Positions 26,708 to 35,296 of a DNA stretch of 64,000 nt are shown here, piece by piece. This DNA comes from Algoriphagus sp. PAP.12 (GTDB lineage: Bacteria; Bacteroidota; Bacteroidia; Cytophagales; Cyclobacteriaceae). Made by a program: the position numbers and the translations under genes. Below the pieces are notes generated by a model. The model saw only the letters and a list, made by a program, of their open reading frames with translations. It made no database searches and was not told the origin of the DNA. Position 1 is the stretch's first letter, and every line of letters starts with the position of its first letter. The stretch is from assembly GCF_026652115.1 (NCBI RefSeq), contig NZ_JAPPSQ010000012.1, forward strand, positions 93,265 to 157,264. Reading direction: 5' to 3'.

Positions 26708-26992
26708 ATGGAGACACTTGCCATACGAGTCAAAATAGGGGATAGAGAATATCCTATGAGAGTCAAAGTGGAGGATGAAGCAAAAATCCGCCATGCTGGC
26801 AAATTGATCAATGAGAAATTGAGAAAATATAAAACTGAATTTGGTTTGGATGACAACCAGGATTTATTAGCCATGGTGGCTTTTGATTGCATGGTGGAAT
26901 CCCTAGAAACCAATGAAGTAACAGCCGAGGATAGTGAACATATTCGCAGTAGTATCGCTAATATAAATTCCATTTTGTCTAAAGTTGTATAG
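26708..26992 (+). CDS. zapA: Cell division protein ZapA
   Basis: 94-residue FtsZ-associated protein that promotes and stabilises Z-ring filaments. N-terminal beta-strand head (ETLAIRVKIGDREYPMRVKV), conserved EDEAKIRHAGKLINEKLRKY helix, then the C-terminal coiled-coil helix DNQDLLAMVAFDCMVESLET. Length and layout are typical. One base after the preceding coiled-coil gene's stop, so translation is likely coupled. Followed 70 bases later by rny. Confidence 0.9.
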   Translation: METLAIRVKIGDREYPMRVKVEDEAKIRHAGKLINEKLRKYKTEFGLDDNQDLLAMVAFDCMVESLETNEVTAEDSEHIRSSIANINSILSKVV

Positions 26993-27062
26993 TTGAAAAA
27001 ATCCCACTGATTTCCCGAATTTTTCAGGATTCCTACAGGTTCATTTATATCCAAAACAACCT

Positions 27063-28628
27063 ATGGGAGACGTACTATATATTATCCTGGCTGGCCTTGT
27101 TGGCCTTGGTGCAGGAGCTGCGCTTGCGGGCGTTTTTATTAAAAATAAACACAAGCAACTAGAAGAAGAGACTCGCGACAAAGTTAAATCTATGTTGAGA
27201 GAGGCAGAGATTTCTGCAGAGTCCATGAAAAAGGATAAAATCCTTGAGGCGAAAGAAAAGTACCTAAAGCTGAAATCGGAGTTTGATGATGAAATGTCCA
27301 AAAAGAAAAACATCATCATCACCAATGAAAACAAAGTCAAGCAACGTGAGCAGCAGGTAGCTAAAGAGCTTGAACAAGTGAAAAGAAAAGAAGCTGAGTT
27401 GGATTCCAAAAAGGAAAACCTAAACGCACAGCTTCATGCTGTTCAAGTCAAAAAAGACGAATTGGACAAAGTTACCAATCAGAGAATTGCAGATCTGGAA
27501 AAGATCGCAGGGTTGACTCGTGAGGAAGCAAGAGATCAATTGATCACCATGCTGACCGAAGAGGCTCAAACCAAGGCGTCTTCTCAGATTAAAGACATCT
27601 TGGACGAAGCAAAACTTTCTGCTACCAAGCAGGCGAAAAAGATTGTCTTGGATACCATCCAGAGAACTGCTACTGAGCATGCGGTTGAAAACTGCGTGTC
27701 TGTTTTCAATATCGATAGTGATGATATCAAAGGGAAAATCATCGGACGTGAAGGTAGAAACATCCGTGCTTTGGAATCTGCCACAGGTGTTGAGATTGTG
27801 GTGGATGACACTCCGGAAGCAATCATTATTTCAGGCTTTGACCCAGTAAGAAGAGAGATCGCAAGATTATCACTTCATAGATTGGTCCAGGATGGTAGAA
27901 TCCACCCTGCAAGAATCGAAGAAGTAGTTGCTAAGACTGAGAAGAACATCGAAGAAGAGATTGTTGAAATCGGTGAAAGAACCTGTATCGATTTGGGAGT
28001 ACATGGTTTGCATCCTGAGTTGATTAAAATGGTTGGCCGTATGAGATTCAGATCTTCTTATGGTCAAAACCTATTGCAACACTCCAGAGAGGTAGCGAAA
28101 CTCTCCTCAACCATGGCTGCTGAAATGGGCTTGAATGCCAAGTTGGCGAAGAGAGCTGGCTTACTTCATGATATCGGTAAAGTATGGCCAGAAGAGCAAG
28201 AATTGCCTCACGCAATCTTGGGTATGGAGTTGGCTAAGCGATACAAAGAGCATCCTGAAGTTTGCAATGCGATTGGAGCTCACCACGATGAGATTGAGAT
28301 GACTTCCATGATTTCTCCAATTGTTCAGGCTTCTGATGCGATTTCCGGTTCTAGACCTGGTGCTAGACGTGAGATCATGGATAGCTATATCAAAAGATTG
28401 AAAGAGCTGGAAGAGCTAGCACTTGGGTTTGATGGAGTAAACAAATGCTTTGCAATGCAGGCAGGTAGAGAGTTACGAGTTTTAGTAGATGCTGAGAACG
28501 TAGACGATCAAACTGCAGGTAAACTTTCATTTGATATCTCTCAGAAGATCGAGAAAGAAATGCAATATCCTGGTCAGATCAAAATCACTGTGATTCGCGA
28601 AATGAGAGCAGTGAATTATGCCAGATAA
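27063..28628 (+). CDS. rny: Ribonuclease Y
   Basis: Membrane-anchored endoribonuclease that starts mRNA decay, 521 residues. One N-terminal transmembrane helix ([20 protein letters not shown]), a long coiled coil (about 30-180), KH RNA-binding domain ([19 protein letters not shown]), and an HD domain with the catalytic pair in [10 protein letters not shown] plus conserved GAHHDEIE and [21 protein letters not shown]-terminal family-specific domain ends [18 protein letters not shown] strong hairpin terminator follows immediately. Confidence 0.97.
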   Translation: MGDVLYIILAGLVGLGAGAALAGVFIKNKHKQLEEETRDKVKSMLREAEISAESMKKDKILEAKEKYLKLKSEFDDEMSKKKNIIITNENKVKQREQQVAKELEQVKRKEAELDSKKENLNAQLHAVQVKKDELDKVTNQRIADLEKIAGLTREEARDQLITMLTEEAQTKASSQIKDILDEAKLSATKQAKKIVLDTIQRTATEHAVENCVSVFNIDSDDIKGKIIGREGRNIRALESATGVEIVVDDTPEAIIISGFDPVRREIARLSLHRLVQDGRIHPARIEEVVAKTEKNIEEEIVEIGERTCIDLGVHGLHPELIKMVGRMRFRSSYGQNLLQHSREVAKLSSTMAAEMGLNAKLAKRAGLLHDIGKVWPEEQELPHAILGMELAKRYKEHPEVCNAIGAHHDEIEMTSMISPIVQASDAISGSRPGARREIMDSYIKRLKELEELALGFDGVNKCFAMQAGRELRVLVDAENVDDQTAGKLSFDISQKIEKEMQYPGQIKITVIREMRAVNYAR

Positions 28629-28651
28629 AATAAGAAAAACTACTATTTTAG

Positions 28652-28679
28652 AGCAGCTGGAAAACCAGCTGCTTTTTTT
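28652..28679 (+). terminator. Terminator of rny abutting the next start codon
   Basis: AGCAGCTGG-aaaa-CCAGCTGCT with a seven-T tail ending at 28679. The ATG of the next gene begins at 28680, so any transcript from rny must pass through this structure to reach it. Confidence 0.9.
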
Positions 28680-29444
28680 ATGTTTTTAGAAGCCAGTTAT
28701 CTTCAGTTAATCGGTGAGGCATTCGAAGGTCTCTATTTCCTGCTTTTTCATTATCGGTTGAAGCCTTCCGATATACAGCTTTTGGAAAAGCACTTTCCAT
28801 ATTATTCCAGGCTCAAACCACAACACCAAAGAGAGTTTCGGAAGAAATTGGAAATGATTATTTCCCAAAAGAAATTCATTCCCAGAGGTGGAATGAAAGA
28901 GGTTTCAATGGAAATGAAACTGATGATTGGAGCCTCCATTGTCCAGGTGACATTCGGGTTTTGGAAGGTCTTTTTAAGTCATTTCAAAAAGATTCTGATC
29001 TATCCAGATACCTATTACTCGACCATTTCCAAACAATATCATCGTGGCGAGGTCAATCCAAGGTTTGGGATGATTGTTTTTTCGTGGTCATGTTTTGTGA
29101 ATGGCTTTGTAGACAATCAAGATGGAGTGAATCTGGGAGTTCATGAAGTAGCTCATGCTTTGAAACTTGAAAATCGAATTCATTACAATCAGGAAAGCAA
29201 TTTCCTTCATCCAGGAGTTTGGAGAGATTTTTTAAAGCATTCGGAAACTGAAAAAGAAAATATACATAATGGAACCGATGACTTTTTCAGAGAAAGAGGT
29301 TCTGTAGATGAGGATGAGTTTTTTGCTGTTGCCTTGGAGAATTTCTTTGAAAGACCTGAGGATTTCAAGGCAAGAAAAAAGGAGTTGTACCATATTCTAG
29401 TCCAACTCCTTCGTCAAGATCCTATTACCTTAAAATCAGCCTAA
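28680..29444 (+). CDS. MtfA-like zinc metallopeptidase (M90)
   Basis: 254 residues. The HExxH zinc motif is His155-Glu156-Val-Ala-His159 in LGVHEVAHALKLEN; other family positions are EMKLMIGASIVQVTFG, YPDTYYS, GMIVFSWSCFVNGFVDNQDG and the third-ligand region EDEFFAVALENFFERPEDF. MtfA in E. coli titrates the Mlc repressor and is a glucose-regulated peptidase; the substrate here is unknown. The ATG directly follows the T tail of the rny terminator, so no leader would remain if transcription starts after it. It ends by overlapping the uxaB stop codon by 4 bases. Confidence 0.88.
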   Translation: MFLEASYLQLIGEAFEGLYFLLFHYRLKPSDIQLLEKHFPYYSRLKPQHQREFRKKLEMIISQKKFIPRGGMKEVSMEMKLMIGASIVQVTFGFWKVFLSHFKKILIYPDTYYSTISKQYHRGEVNPRFGMIVFSWSCFVNGFVDNQDGVNLGVHEVAHALKLENRIHYNQESNFLHPGVWRDFLKHSETEKENIHNGTDDFFRERGSVDEDEFFAVALENFFERPEDFKARKKELYHILVQLLRQDPITLKSA

Positions 29445-30835
29445 GCTATCTTTTCTTCCAACTTTTCAAGGGATTGTACCAAAGACTCCTGAAGCCCTGG
29501 AAGCAAACTTAAATCTTGATCCCATAGGCTGGAATTCTGAAGAATAGAGTGGATCATTTTGCTCTTGTCAGGATTTTTCCATGCCACTTCGAAAAAAGTA
29601 ATCACCTCCGCTGCATCATTCAAAGGCATGGTCTCGCCATTTACATCTCCTTTATAAAACAAGATCGTCGCAGCAAAAGCTGTAATCATTTTCTCTGGCC
29701 AAGCTCCATTTTGATTGTAGAAATCGAGAATTGAAGGGAGAACTCGAACTTTAAACTTTGAGATACTATTCAAAGCGATGGATTTCAATTCGTGACGGAT
29801 AAAAGGATTGGCAAATCGTTCCAAGACTGCATTCGCAAAAGTCTCAAGTTCGCCTTTGTCCATATCCAAAATTGGGACGATCTCTGTTGCTATGAGCTCT
29901 TTGAGCCATGAGCCAATTTCTGGATGCTCCACCGACTCCCGGACAGTTTTCAGGCCCTGCAAATATGCATAAGGCACCAAACAAGTGTGCGCTCCATTGA
30001 GGATTCTGACTTTTCTAGTTCTGTAAGGTGTCAAATCATCTACGAAAGAAACATCCAGTCCAGCTTTCGGGAAAGGAAGTTCTTCCTGAATCTTCTCAGG
30101 TCCTTCGATCGCCCAAAAATGAAAAGGCTCAGCCATCACCTGAAGCTTGTCTTCAAATTCAATATCACTGCCATCTTTAGGGAAACCGGGGACAATTCTA
30201 TCAACTAAGGTATCATAGAAATAAGAGTCTTCTTCAACCCACTTTGCAAAGCTTTCTGGTAGCTTCCATAGATCTACATATTGAAGGATACATTCCTTTA
30301 GTTTTTTGCCATTTTTCTCAATCAATTCACAGGGTAAAAAGTGAAGACCTTTTGATGAGTCTCCATCGAAAAACTGAAATCTCCGAAAAAGCAATGCAGT
30401 TAATTTGCCGGGGAAAGTTGCTGGTATTTCTTTGAAATCATCATCTCCAGAATCAAATTGGATTCCAGATTCTGTCGTGTTGGAAAGGATAAATCTTAAA
30501 TCCGGGTTTTCTCCAAGTATCAGATAATCCTCGTAAGATTCATAAATGGAAGAATAAGATTGGATACAGGAAATCAAGGTTGTGTCTTCAAATACCTTCC
30601 CATTTTTCAGCCCTTTCTCTAGCACATGAAACAAGCAATCCTGCTCAATCATTTTTGGATCCGCTTTGGGAGAATGAATTTGCACTGTATGAATCCCCCC
30701 ATCAAATAGGTTTTGATCGATCAGTTTTTGGATCATCCAATCTGCAAAGGCTCTCAAAAAATTACCATTACCATATTGGAGGATTTTGACAGGTCTAAAA
30801 GTGAAATCTACTTCTGATTTTGAAAGTGTTTTCAT
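29441..30835 (-). CDS. uxaB: Tagaturonate reductase
   Basis: NADH-dependent reductase of D-tagaturonate to D-altronate in galacturonate catabolism, 464 residues. Mannitol/altronate-dehydrogenase-type protein: N-terminal GNGNFLRAFADWMIQKL nucleotide-binding start, LRFILSNTTESGI, FPGKLTALLFRRF, FLPCELIEKNGKKL, DRIVPGFPKDGS, and the diagnostic C-domain RKVRILNGAHTCLVPYAYLQG plus NPFIRHELKSIALNSISKFK. The convergent MtfA-like gene overlaps its stop (shared CTAA). The partner altronate dehydratase is 5.5 kb away at 36321 and the isomerase is not in the window. Located at the left end of the pectin island. Confidence 0.93.
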   Translation of the reverse strand: MKTLSKSEVDFTFRPVKILQYGNGNFLRAFADWMIQKLIDQNLFDGGIHTVQIHSPKADPKMIEQDCLFHVLEKGLKNGKVFEDTTLISCIQSYSSIYESYEDYLILGENPDLRFILSNTTESGIQFDSGDDDFKEIPATFPGKLTALLFRRFQFFDGDSSKGLHFLPCELIEKNGKKLKECILQYVDLWKLPESFAKWVEEDSYFYDTLVDRIVPGFPKDGSDIEFEDKLQVMAEPFHFWAIEGPEKIQEELPFPKAGLDVSFVDDLTPYRTRKVRILNGAHTCLVPYAYLQGLKTVRESVEHPEIGSWLKELIATEIVPILDMDKGELETFANAVLERFANPFIRHELKSIALNSISKFKVRVLPSILDFYNQNGAWPEKMITAFAATILFYKGDVNGETMPLNDAAEVITFFEVAWKNPDKSKMIHSILQNSSLWDQDLSLLPGLQESLVQSLEKLEEKIA

Positions 30836-30981
30836 GAATTTTGATGATTAATAGGATTGGCAGGAAGAATTATTTTGGAAATATAGTAGATGCTAGTTTG
30901 TCTACTGTCCTGCAAATTAGAATAAACCAAATGAGCCCGGAATTATGGATAAGAAAATAAATAAGATGTTTCAAATCAATA

Positions 30982-31015
30982 GGTTGAAATTGGTTTTTGG
31001 AAAACAATTTCAACC
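30982..31015. promoter_or_regulatory. 11-bp inverted repeat in the uxaB-GH28 intergenic region
   Basis: GGTTGAAATTG (30982-30992) and CAATTTCAACC (31005-31015) around a 12-base loop whose own TTTT/AAAA partly pairs. It follows no gene end, so a protein-binding site or leader structure is more likely than a terminator. Confidence 0.45.
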
Positions 31016-31335
31016 CAAAATTTCTGGTTGATTGATTCTTTCATATGTGAGGAGTGAGTGCTTATATATCAAGTATTTATCTAGAAATAAGGTCAAATTG
31101 AATAAACTCCCGATCAGCCTTTGTTTAGAGTTCGGCTAATTTGGTGATTGAGTCTAAATTCTAATCTCATTCCAAAATGAATTGAAATCAATTTTAATTG
31201 AATTTTTTGTGCTGTTTGTGGAAGTGATTGCACAATGTTAAAATAAAGCCTTTAACTTAAACAGAATAGGGATTGAGGCTAAAGTGGGTCGCTTTGCTAC
31301 TAAAACTGCCTATTCCATTGAAAGTGGAATCGCCG

Positions 31336-31388
31336 AATTGGATAGGTTTAGATTTGGCTGATACATCAAGATTTGAGTCTATCCAATT
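31336..31388 (+). promoter_or_regulatory. 10-bp inverted repeat before the GH28 gene
   Basis: AATTGGATAG (31336-31345) and CTATCCAATT (31379-31388), 33 bases apart, ending 24 bases before the GH28 start. It may be a leader hairpin or a pair of operator half-sites. Confidence 0.4.
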
Positions 31389-31412
31389 AACAACCAATAA
31401 CAACCCAAAGTG

Positions 31413-33086
31413 ATGAAATTAAAATTAACCAGCTCCATACTAATCATAATAATACTTCTCAGTCAGCCTCTAGTCAAAGCCCAGCAAAACCTGGAAGATA
31501 TATATAAGGTAGTGGAGTTTGAGATGCCTAAAGTCAAAGTAACCAATTTTCCTGATTTCCATAGAAGCATTGTGGAGTTTGGGGCAGTTGGAGATGGTCT
31601 GACCAAAAATTCGGATGCTTTTAAACTGGCCATAGAGGAAGTTTCTAACAATGGAGGTGGAAAGGTGATTGTTCCCAGAGGAATTTGGCTAACTGGTCCA
31701 ATCACACTTTTGAGTAATATTAATCTTCATTTGGAAGATGGAGCTTTGATTATTTTTAGTAGGGATAAAGAGGATTATCCATTGGTGGATACAAGTTTCG
31801 AAGGCCTAAACACTGTACGCTGTCTTTCCCCCATCAATGCCTATCAGGTGGAGAATATCGCCATAACAGGAAAGGGCACTATAGACGGAAGTGGAGATGC
31901 TTGGAGAGCAGTGAAGAGAGATAAAATGACAGAAAATCAATGGAACAATTTGGTGAAATCAGGTGGGATCGTCGAGGGTACAAACTGGTACCCTTCTCAG
32001 TCATTTTTGGATGGGTATCATGCCAGTAGTAGCTTTAATGTACCTGATATCAAGGACCGAAAAGAACTTGAGAAGATGAAAGATTTCCTTAGGCCAGTGA
32101 TGGTCAGTATCCGTGAAAGTAAGCGTGTGCTTTTGGATGGTCCTACATTTCAGAATTCACCGGCATGGAACATTCACCCATTGATGAGTGAAGATGTGAT
32201 CATCAGAAATCTGAATATTAGAAATCCTTGGTATTCCCAAAATGGAGATGGTTTAGATTTGGAATCCTGTAAAAATGCTTTGATCTACAATAATACCTTT
32301 GATGTAGGAGATGATGCCATCTGTATCAAATCTGGTAAGGACAAGGATGGTCGGGATCGGGCAATTCCCACTGAAAATGTTATTATCAAAAATAACTTGG
32401 TTTATCACGGACATGGAGGAGTGACTGTGGGTAGTGAAATGTCCAGTGGAGTGAAAAATATTCATATATCCAATTGTACTTTCATGGGTACAGATATAGG
32501 ATTGAGATTCAAAAGTACCCGGGGACGAGGTGGCATTGTAGAGAATATTTGGATTTCCAATATAGATATGATTGGTATTCCGACTGAAGCAATCGGGTTC
32601 AACATGTTCTACACAGGAAATAGCCCGATCATAGAAGGAGACCAAAGTGAAGAAGATGAAAAAAGACAGGAAAATATAATTCCAGTGACTGAAGAAACTC
32701 CCGTTTTCAGAAATATCAGTATGAAAAACATCCAAGTCACCGATTCAGAAACTGCGGCATTTTTTATGGGGCTACCTGAAATGAAATTGGAAAATGTGCG
32801 ATTGGAAAACGCTGTCTTAGATGCTAAAAATGGGATTAAAGCAATTGATGCTTCAGGTCTAGAACTCATCAATATAAAGATTTTAGGAACCAATGAGGTG
32901 CCTCTGACTATTTATAATAGCCAAAGAGTAACTGTCAGCGGGTTCAAATTCGAAGAAAACGGAAAGCCTGCAGTGTGGGTTTTGGATAATTCTAATCAAG
33001 TAGAGTTGGATAAAGCAGATTTTTCTAAACCAGACCAGATATTAAAAGGAACCGGACTTCCTGCAAATGCAGTAAAAATGAATTGA
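31413..33086 (+). CDS. Exported GH28 polygalacturonase
   Basis: Pectin-backbone-cleaving glycoside hydrolase family 28 enzyme, 557 residues from the ATG at 31413 (a GTG lies one codon before). Signal peptide SSILIIIILLSQPLVKAQ. Right-handed parallel beta-helix with the four GH28 motifs: NGDGLD at 277-282 (usual NTD), GDDAICIKSG at 299-308, GHGG at 333-336 and RFKSTRGRGG from 365 (usual RIK). The catalytic aspartates are all present. It is the first gene of a five-gene operon. There is no lipobox or T9SS tail, so it is probably periplasmic. Endo versus exo action on galacturonan or rhamnogalacturonan is unresolved. Confidence 0.93.
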   Translation: MKLKLTSSILIIIILLSQPLVKAQQNLEDIYKVVEFEMPKVKVTNFPDFHRSIVEFGAVGDGLTKNSDAFKLAIEEVSNNGGGKVIVPRGIWLTGPITLLSNINLHLEDGALIIFSRDKEDYPLVDTSFEGLNTVRCLSPINAYQVENIAITGKGTIDGSGDAWRAVKRDKMTENQWNNLVKSGGIVEGTNWYPSQSFLDGYHASSSFNVPDIKDRKELEKMKDFLRPVMVSIRESKRVLLDGPTFQNSPAWNIHPLMSEDVIIRNLNIRNPWYSQNGDGLDLESCKNALIYNNTFDVGDDAICIKSGKDKDGRDRAIPTENVIIKNNLVYHGHGGVTVGSEMSSGVKNIHISNCTFMGTDIGLRFKSTRGRGGIVENIWISNIDMIGIPTEAIGFNMFYTGNSPIIEGDQSEEDEKRQENIIPVTEETPVFRNISMKNIQVTDSETAAFFMGLPEMKLENVRLENAVLDAKNGIKAIDASGLELINIKILGTNEVPLTIYNSQRVTVSGFKFEENGKPAVWVLDNSNQVELDKADFSKPDQILKGTGLPANAVKMN

Positions 33087-33087
33087 T

Positions 33088-33846
33088 ATGAAGTTAATTG
33101 TAATCCTGATTTCTTTATTTTCCCTTTTTGTTGTCACCATATTCGAAAGTGATGAGCCCCAGAAGGAGATCACTGTTTTCATGGTTGGAGATTCGACCAT
33201 GGCTGATAAACCTTATGCAGGTAGCAATCCTGAGAAAGGATGGGGACAGGTTTTTCCACTTTATTTCAAAGAAGGAATTCGCTTTGAAAACCATGCAAAA
33301 AATGGGAGAAGCGCAGCAAGTTTTAGAGCAGAAGGGAGATGGGATACAGTGATGGATAGGCTGAAAGCCGGAGACTATGTGATTATCGAATTTGGGCACA
33401 ATGACGAGAAAATCAATAAAGAAGATAAAGACGCCTATGCCGATTCCACTTTTCGCCAAAACCTAACTCGATTTATCAAAGAAGTAAGAGAAAAAGGGGG
33501 AAAGCCCGTGTTAGCTACCCCGATCTCAAGGAGAAGTTTTAATCAAAATGGATTTTTGACAGATACTCATGGAAAATATTCGGTAGTGGTTCGTGAGGTG
33601 GCAAGAGATAAATCTGTCCCACTTTTAGAACTCCATAAAAAGACCATTGCTCTGATTGAACAATTTGGTCAGGAGAAATCCAAAGAGCTGTTTTTACATT
33701 ATAGACCGGGAGATTATTCAGTTTTCCCCGAAGGAAAAGAAGACAATACTCACCTTTCTCCAACAGGTGCATTTAAGGTCAGTGATTTAGCAGTGGAGGA
33801 ATTGAAAAGGGAATTGCCGGAATTGGTGAAATATTTAAAAGACTAA
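33088..33846 (+). CDS. Exported rhamnogalacturonan acetylesterase-like SGNH hydrolase (CE12)
   Basis: 252 residues, signal peptide (KLIVILISLFSLFVVTIF). SGNH/GDSL esterase with all four blocks: nucleophile Ser36 in VGDSTMAD, NHAKNGRSA (Asn72 region), Asn105 in EFGHNDEK, and Asp219/His222 in EDNTHLS. This is the layout of CE12 rhamnogalacturonan acetylesterases, which remove acetyl groups from pectin so that galacturonases can act. It starts 1 base after the GH28 gene's stop, so the two are probably translationally coupled. No lipobox seen. Confidence 0.9.
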   Translation: MKLIVILISLFSLFVVTIFESDEPQKEITVFMVGDSTMADKPYAGSNPEKGWGQVFPLYFKEGIRFENHAKNGRSAASFRAEGRWDTVMDRLKAGDYVIIEFGHNDEKINKEDKDAYADSTFRQNLTRFIKEVREKGGKPVLATPISRRSFNQNGFLTDTHGKYSVVVREVARDKSVPLLELHKKTIALIEQFGQEKSKELFLHYRPGDYSVFPEGKEDNTHLSPTGAFKVSDLAVEELKRELPELVKYLKD

Positions 33847-33856
33847 AACAAGACAA

Positions 33857-34240
33857 ATGAAATTTGAACATTTTGCTATCAATGTACCTGATAGCCAGGC
33901 TACATCTTTATGGTATGAGGAGCATTTGGGTTTGACTGTGAAAAAGAAAATGGTTGAGTCACCATTTATGACTTTTTTGGCAGATGATAGCGGGACGGTC
34001 ATGTTGGAGATTTATAGCAATCCCAAAGGTGAAACTTTGGATTTTGTAGGATTACATCCTTTGGCAGTTCATCTGGCATTGGTTTCTGAAGATCCGTCGG
34101 CTGATAAAAAACGGTTGATTGAAGCTGGAGCGACTGAGTTTTCTGATGATATTTTGCCAGATGGATCACATTTGGTGATGCTGAGAGACCCTTGGGGGAT
34201 TTGTCTTCAGCTTTGTAAAAGAGCTGTTCCGATGATCTAA
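33857..34240 (+). CDS. VOC family protein (glyoxalase/dioxygenase fold)
   Basis: Cytoplasmic 127-residue vicinal-oxygen-chelate protein with two beta-alpha-beta-beta-beta units. Candidate metal ligands: His5 (KFEHFAIN), Glu in VMLEIYSN, His in AVHLALVSED and a final residue in LRDPWGICLQLCK. Members include lyases, isomerases and dioxygenases. It lies between pectin esterase and sugar reductase genes, so an unrecognised step in uronate or deoxyketo-sugar handling is possible. No specific reaction can be assigned. Confidence 0.75.
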   Translation: MKFEHFAINVPDSQATSLWYEEHLGLTVKKKMVESPFMTFLADDSGTVMLEIYSNPKGETLDFVGLHPLAVHLALVSEDPSADKKRLIEAGATEFSDDILPDGSHLVMLRDPWGICLQLCKRAVPMI

Positions 34241-34282
34241 ATTTCCTTTGAGCTTCATTCTAAATTCCTTAAAATAAGAATT

Positions 34283-35296
34283 ATGGGCGATTTTTTGATC
34301 TCGTACGATGAATTGCAACAGACTATAAAAGAAGTCCTGGTCCAGTTTGGGTTTTCTGATGAAAGAGCAAATCAAAGCGCTCATTTGTTTGCCAAGACGG
34401 ACCTGGATGGTGTTCGTTCCCATGGTATCAATCGGTTTCCTGTTTTTCTAAAATATATTGAAAAAGGCTATGTAAATCCTCACATGGAACCATTCTTAGA
34501 AAGCAGTATTGGTGTTTTTGAAAGGTGGGATGGTCAGTTGGGGCCGGGAAATTTAAATGCGAGTTTCGCAATGTCCCGCGCTTTGGAAATCTCTGAGAGT
34601 TTTGGGATAGGCTGCGTGGCTTTGAGGCAAACCAATCATTGGATGCGAGGAGGAAATTTTGGCTGGCAAGCTATAGAGTCAGGGAAAATAGGAATATGCT
34701 TCACCAACACCAAAGCCAATATGCCGGCCTGGGGCGGAAGTGAACCAAAGCTCGGGAATAACCCTTTGATCGTGGCCATTCCAAGAAAGAAAGGTCCAAT
34801 TGTGTTGGATATGGCCATGTCTCAATTTGCTTATGGAAAGCTTTCTAATTATGCTCGAGCAGGAAAGAATACTCCTTATAAAGCAGGTTTTGATACAGAT
34901 GGTAATTTGACGAAAGATCCCAATGTGATTATTGAGAATGAGATGGCTTTGCCTGCAGGAATGTGGAAAGGAGCAGGATTGTCTTTGGTTTTAGATTTAT
35001 TAGCTTCGATTCTTTCAGGGGGTGATAGTACCCATGAGGTTGATAAATCTGGGGTTGAAAAAGGCTTGTCTCAAGTGTTTTTAGCTTTGGATCCAAAGAA
35101 ACTGGAGCTAGAGGAGTGGGCAGAAACCAAAGCTGAATCAATCATTCAGGATCTAAAAAGCTCCCAAGTTTTTGAAGGAAAAGAAGTTTTTTATCCAGGG
35201 GAGAATGTCCTTCGAAATAGGCAAATGAATTTAGACTCTGGAATCCCAGTGAATCAGGAAGTCTGGAATGAAATTTTAAAATTTAAAGAATCATGA
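34283..35296 (+). CDS. YiaK-type 2,3-diketo-L-gulonate reductase-like (Ldh family)
   Basis: 337-residue malate/lactate dehydrogenase-family (YlbC/YiaK) NAD(P)H-dependent reductase. Conserved segments: DLDGVRSHGINRFPVF, FGIGCVALRQTNHWMRGGNFGWQA, GICFTNTKANMPAWGG, KLGNNPLIVAIPRKKGPIVLDMAMSQFAYGKL, and MWKGAGLSLVLDLLASILSGG. The closest characterised group by pattern is 3-dehydro-L-gulonate 2-dehydrogenase, which reduces diketo sugar acids. In this operon it may act on oxidised uronate breakdown products. It overlaps the next gene by 4 bases (ATGA). Confidence 0.85.
   Translation: MGDFLISYDELQQTIKEVLVQFGFSDERANQSAHLFAKTDLDGVRSHGINRFPVFLKYIEKGYVNPHMEPFLESSIGVFERWDGQLGPGNLNASFAMSRALEISESFGIGCVALRQTNHWMRGGNFGWQAIESGKIGICFTNTKANMPAWGGSEPKLGNNPLIVAIPRKKGPIVLDMAMSQFAYGKLSNYARAGKNTPYKAGFDTDGNLTKDPNVIIENEMALPAGMWKGAGLSLVLDLLASILSGGDSTHEVDKSGVEKGLSQVFLALDPKKLELEEWAETKAESIIQDLKSSQVFEGKEVFYPGENVLRNRQMNLDSGIPVNQEVWNEILKFKES

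Larger units (their letters stand above)
30836..31412. other. Long intergenic region of the pectin island
   Basis: 577 bases between the divergent uxaB and the GH28 operon, AT rich. I see no coding gene. It holds at least three inverted repeats: AGTAGA-N10-TCTACT (30885-30906), an 11-bp one at 30982-31015 and a 10-bp one at 31336-31388. It presumably contains the two divergent promoters and binding sites for a regulator of galacturonate use. I could not pick a convincing -33/-7 pair. Confidence 0.6.

Noticed and set aside
31275..31361. Open stretch reading IEAKVGRFATKTAY before the GH28 gene
   Set aside because: It looks protein-like but has no start codon in frame and contains one arm of the inverted repeat, so it is probably leader sequence.
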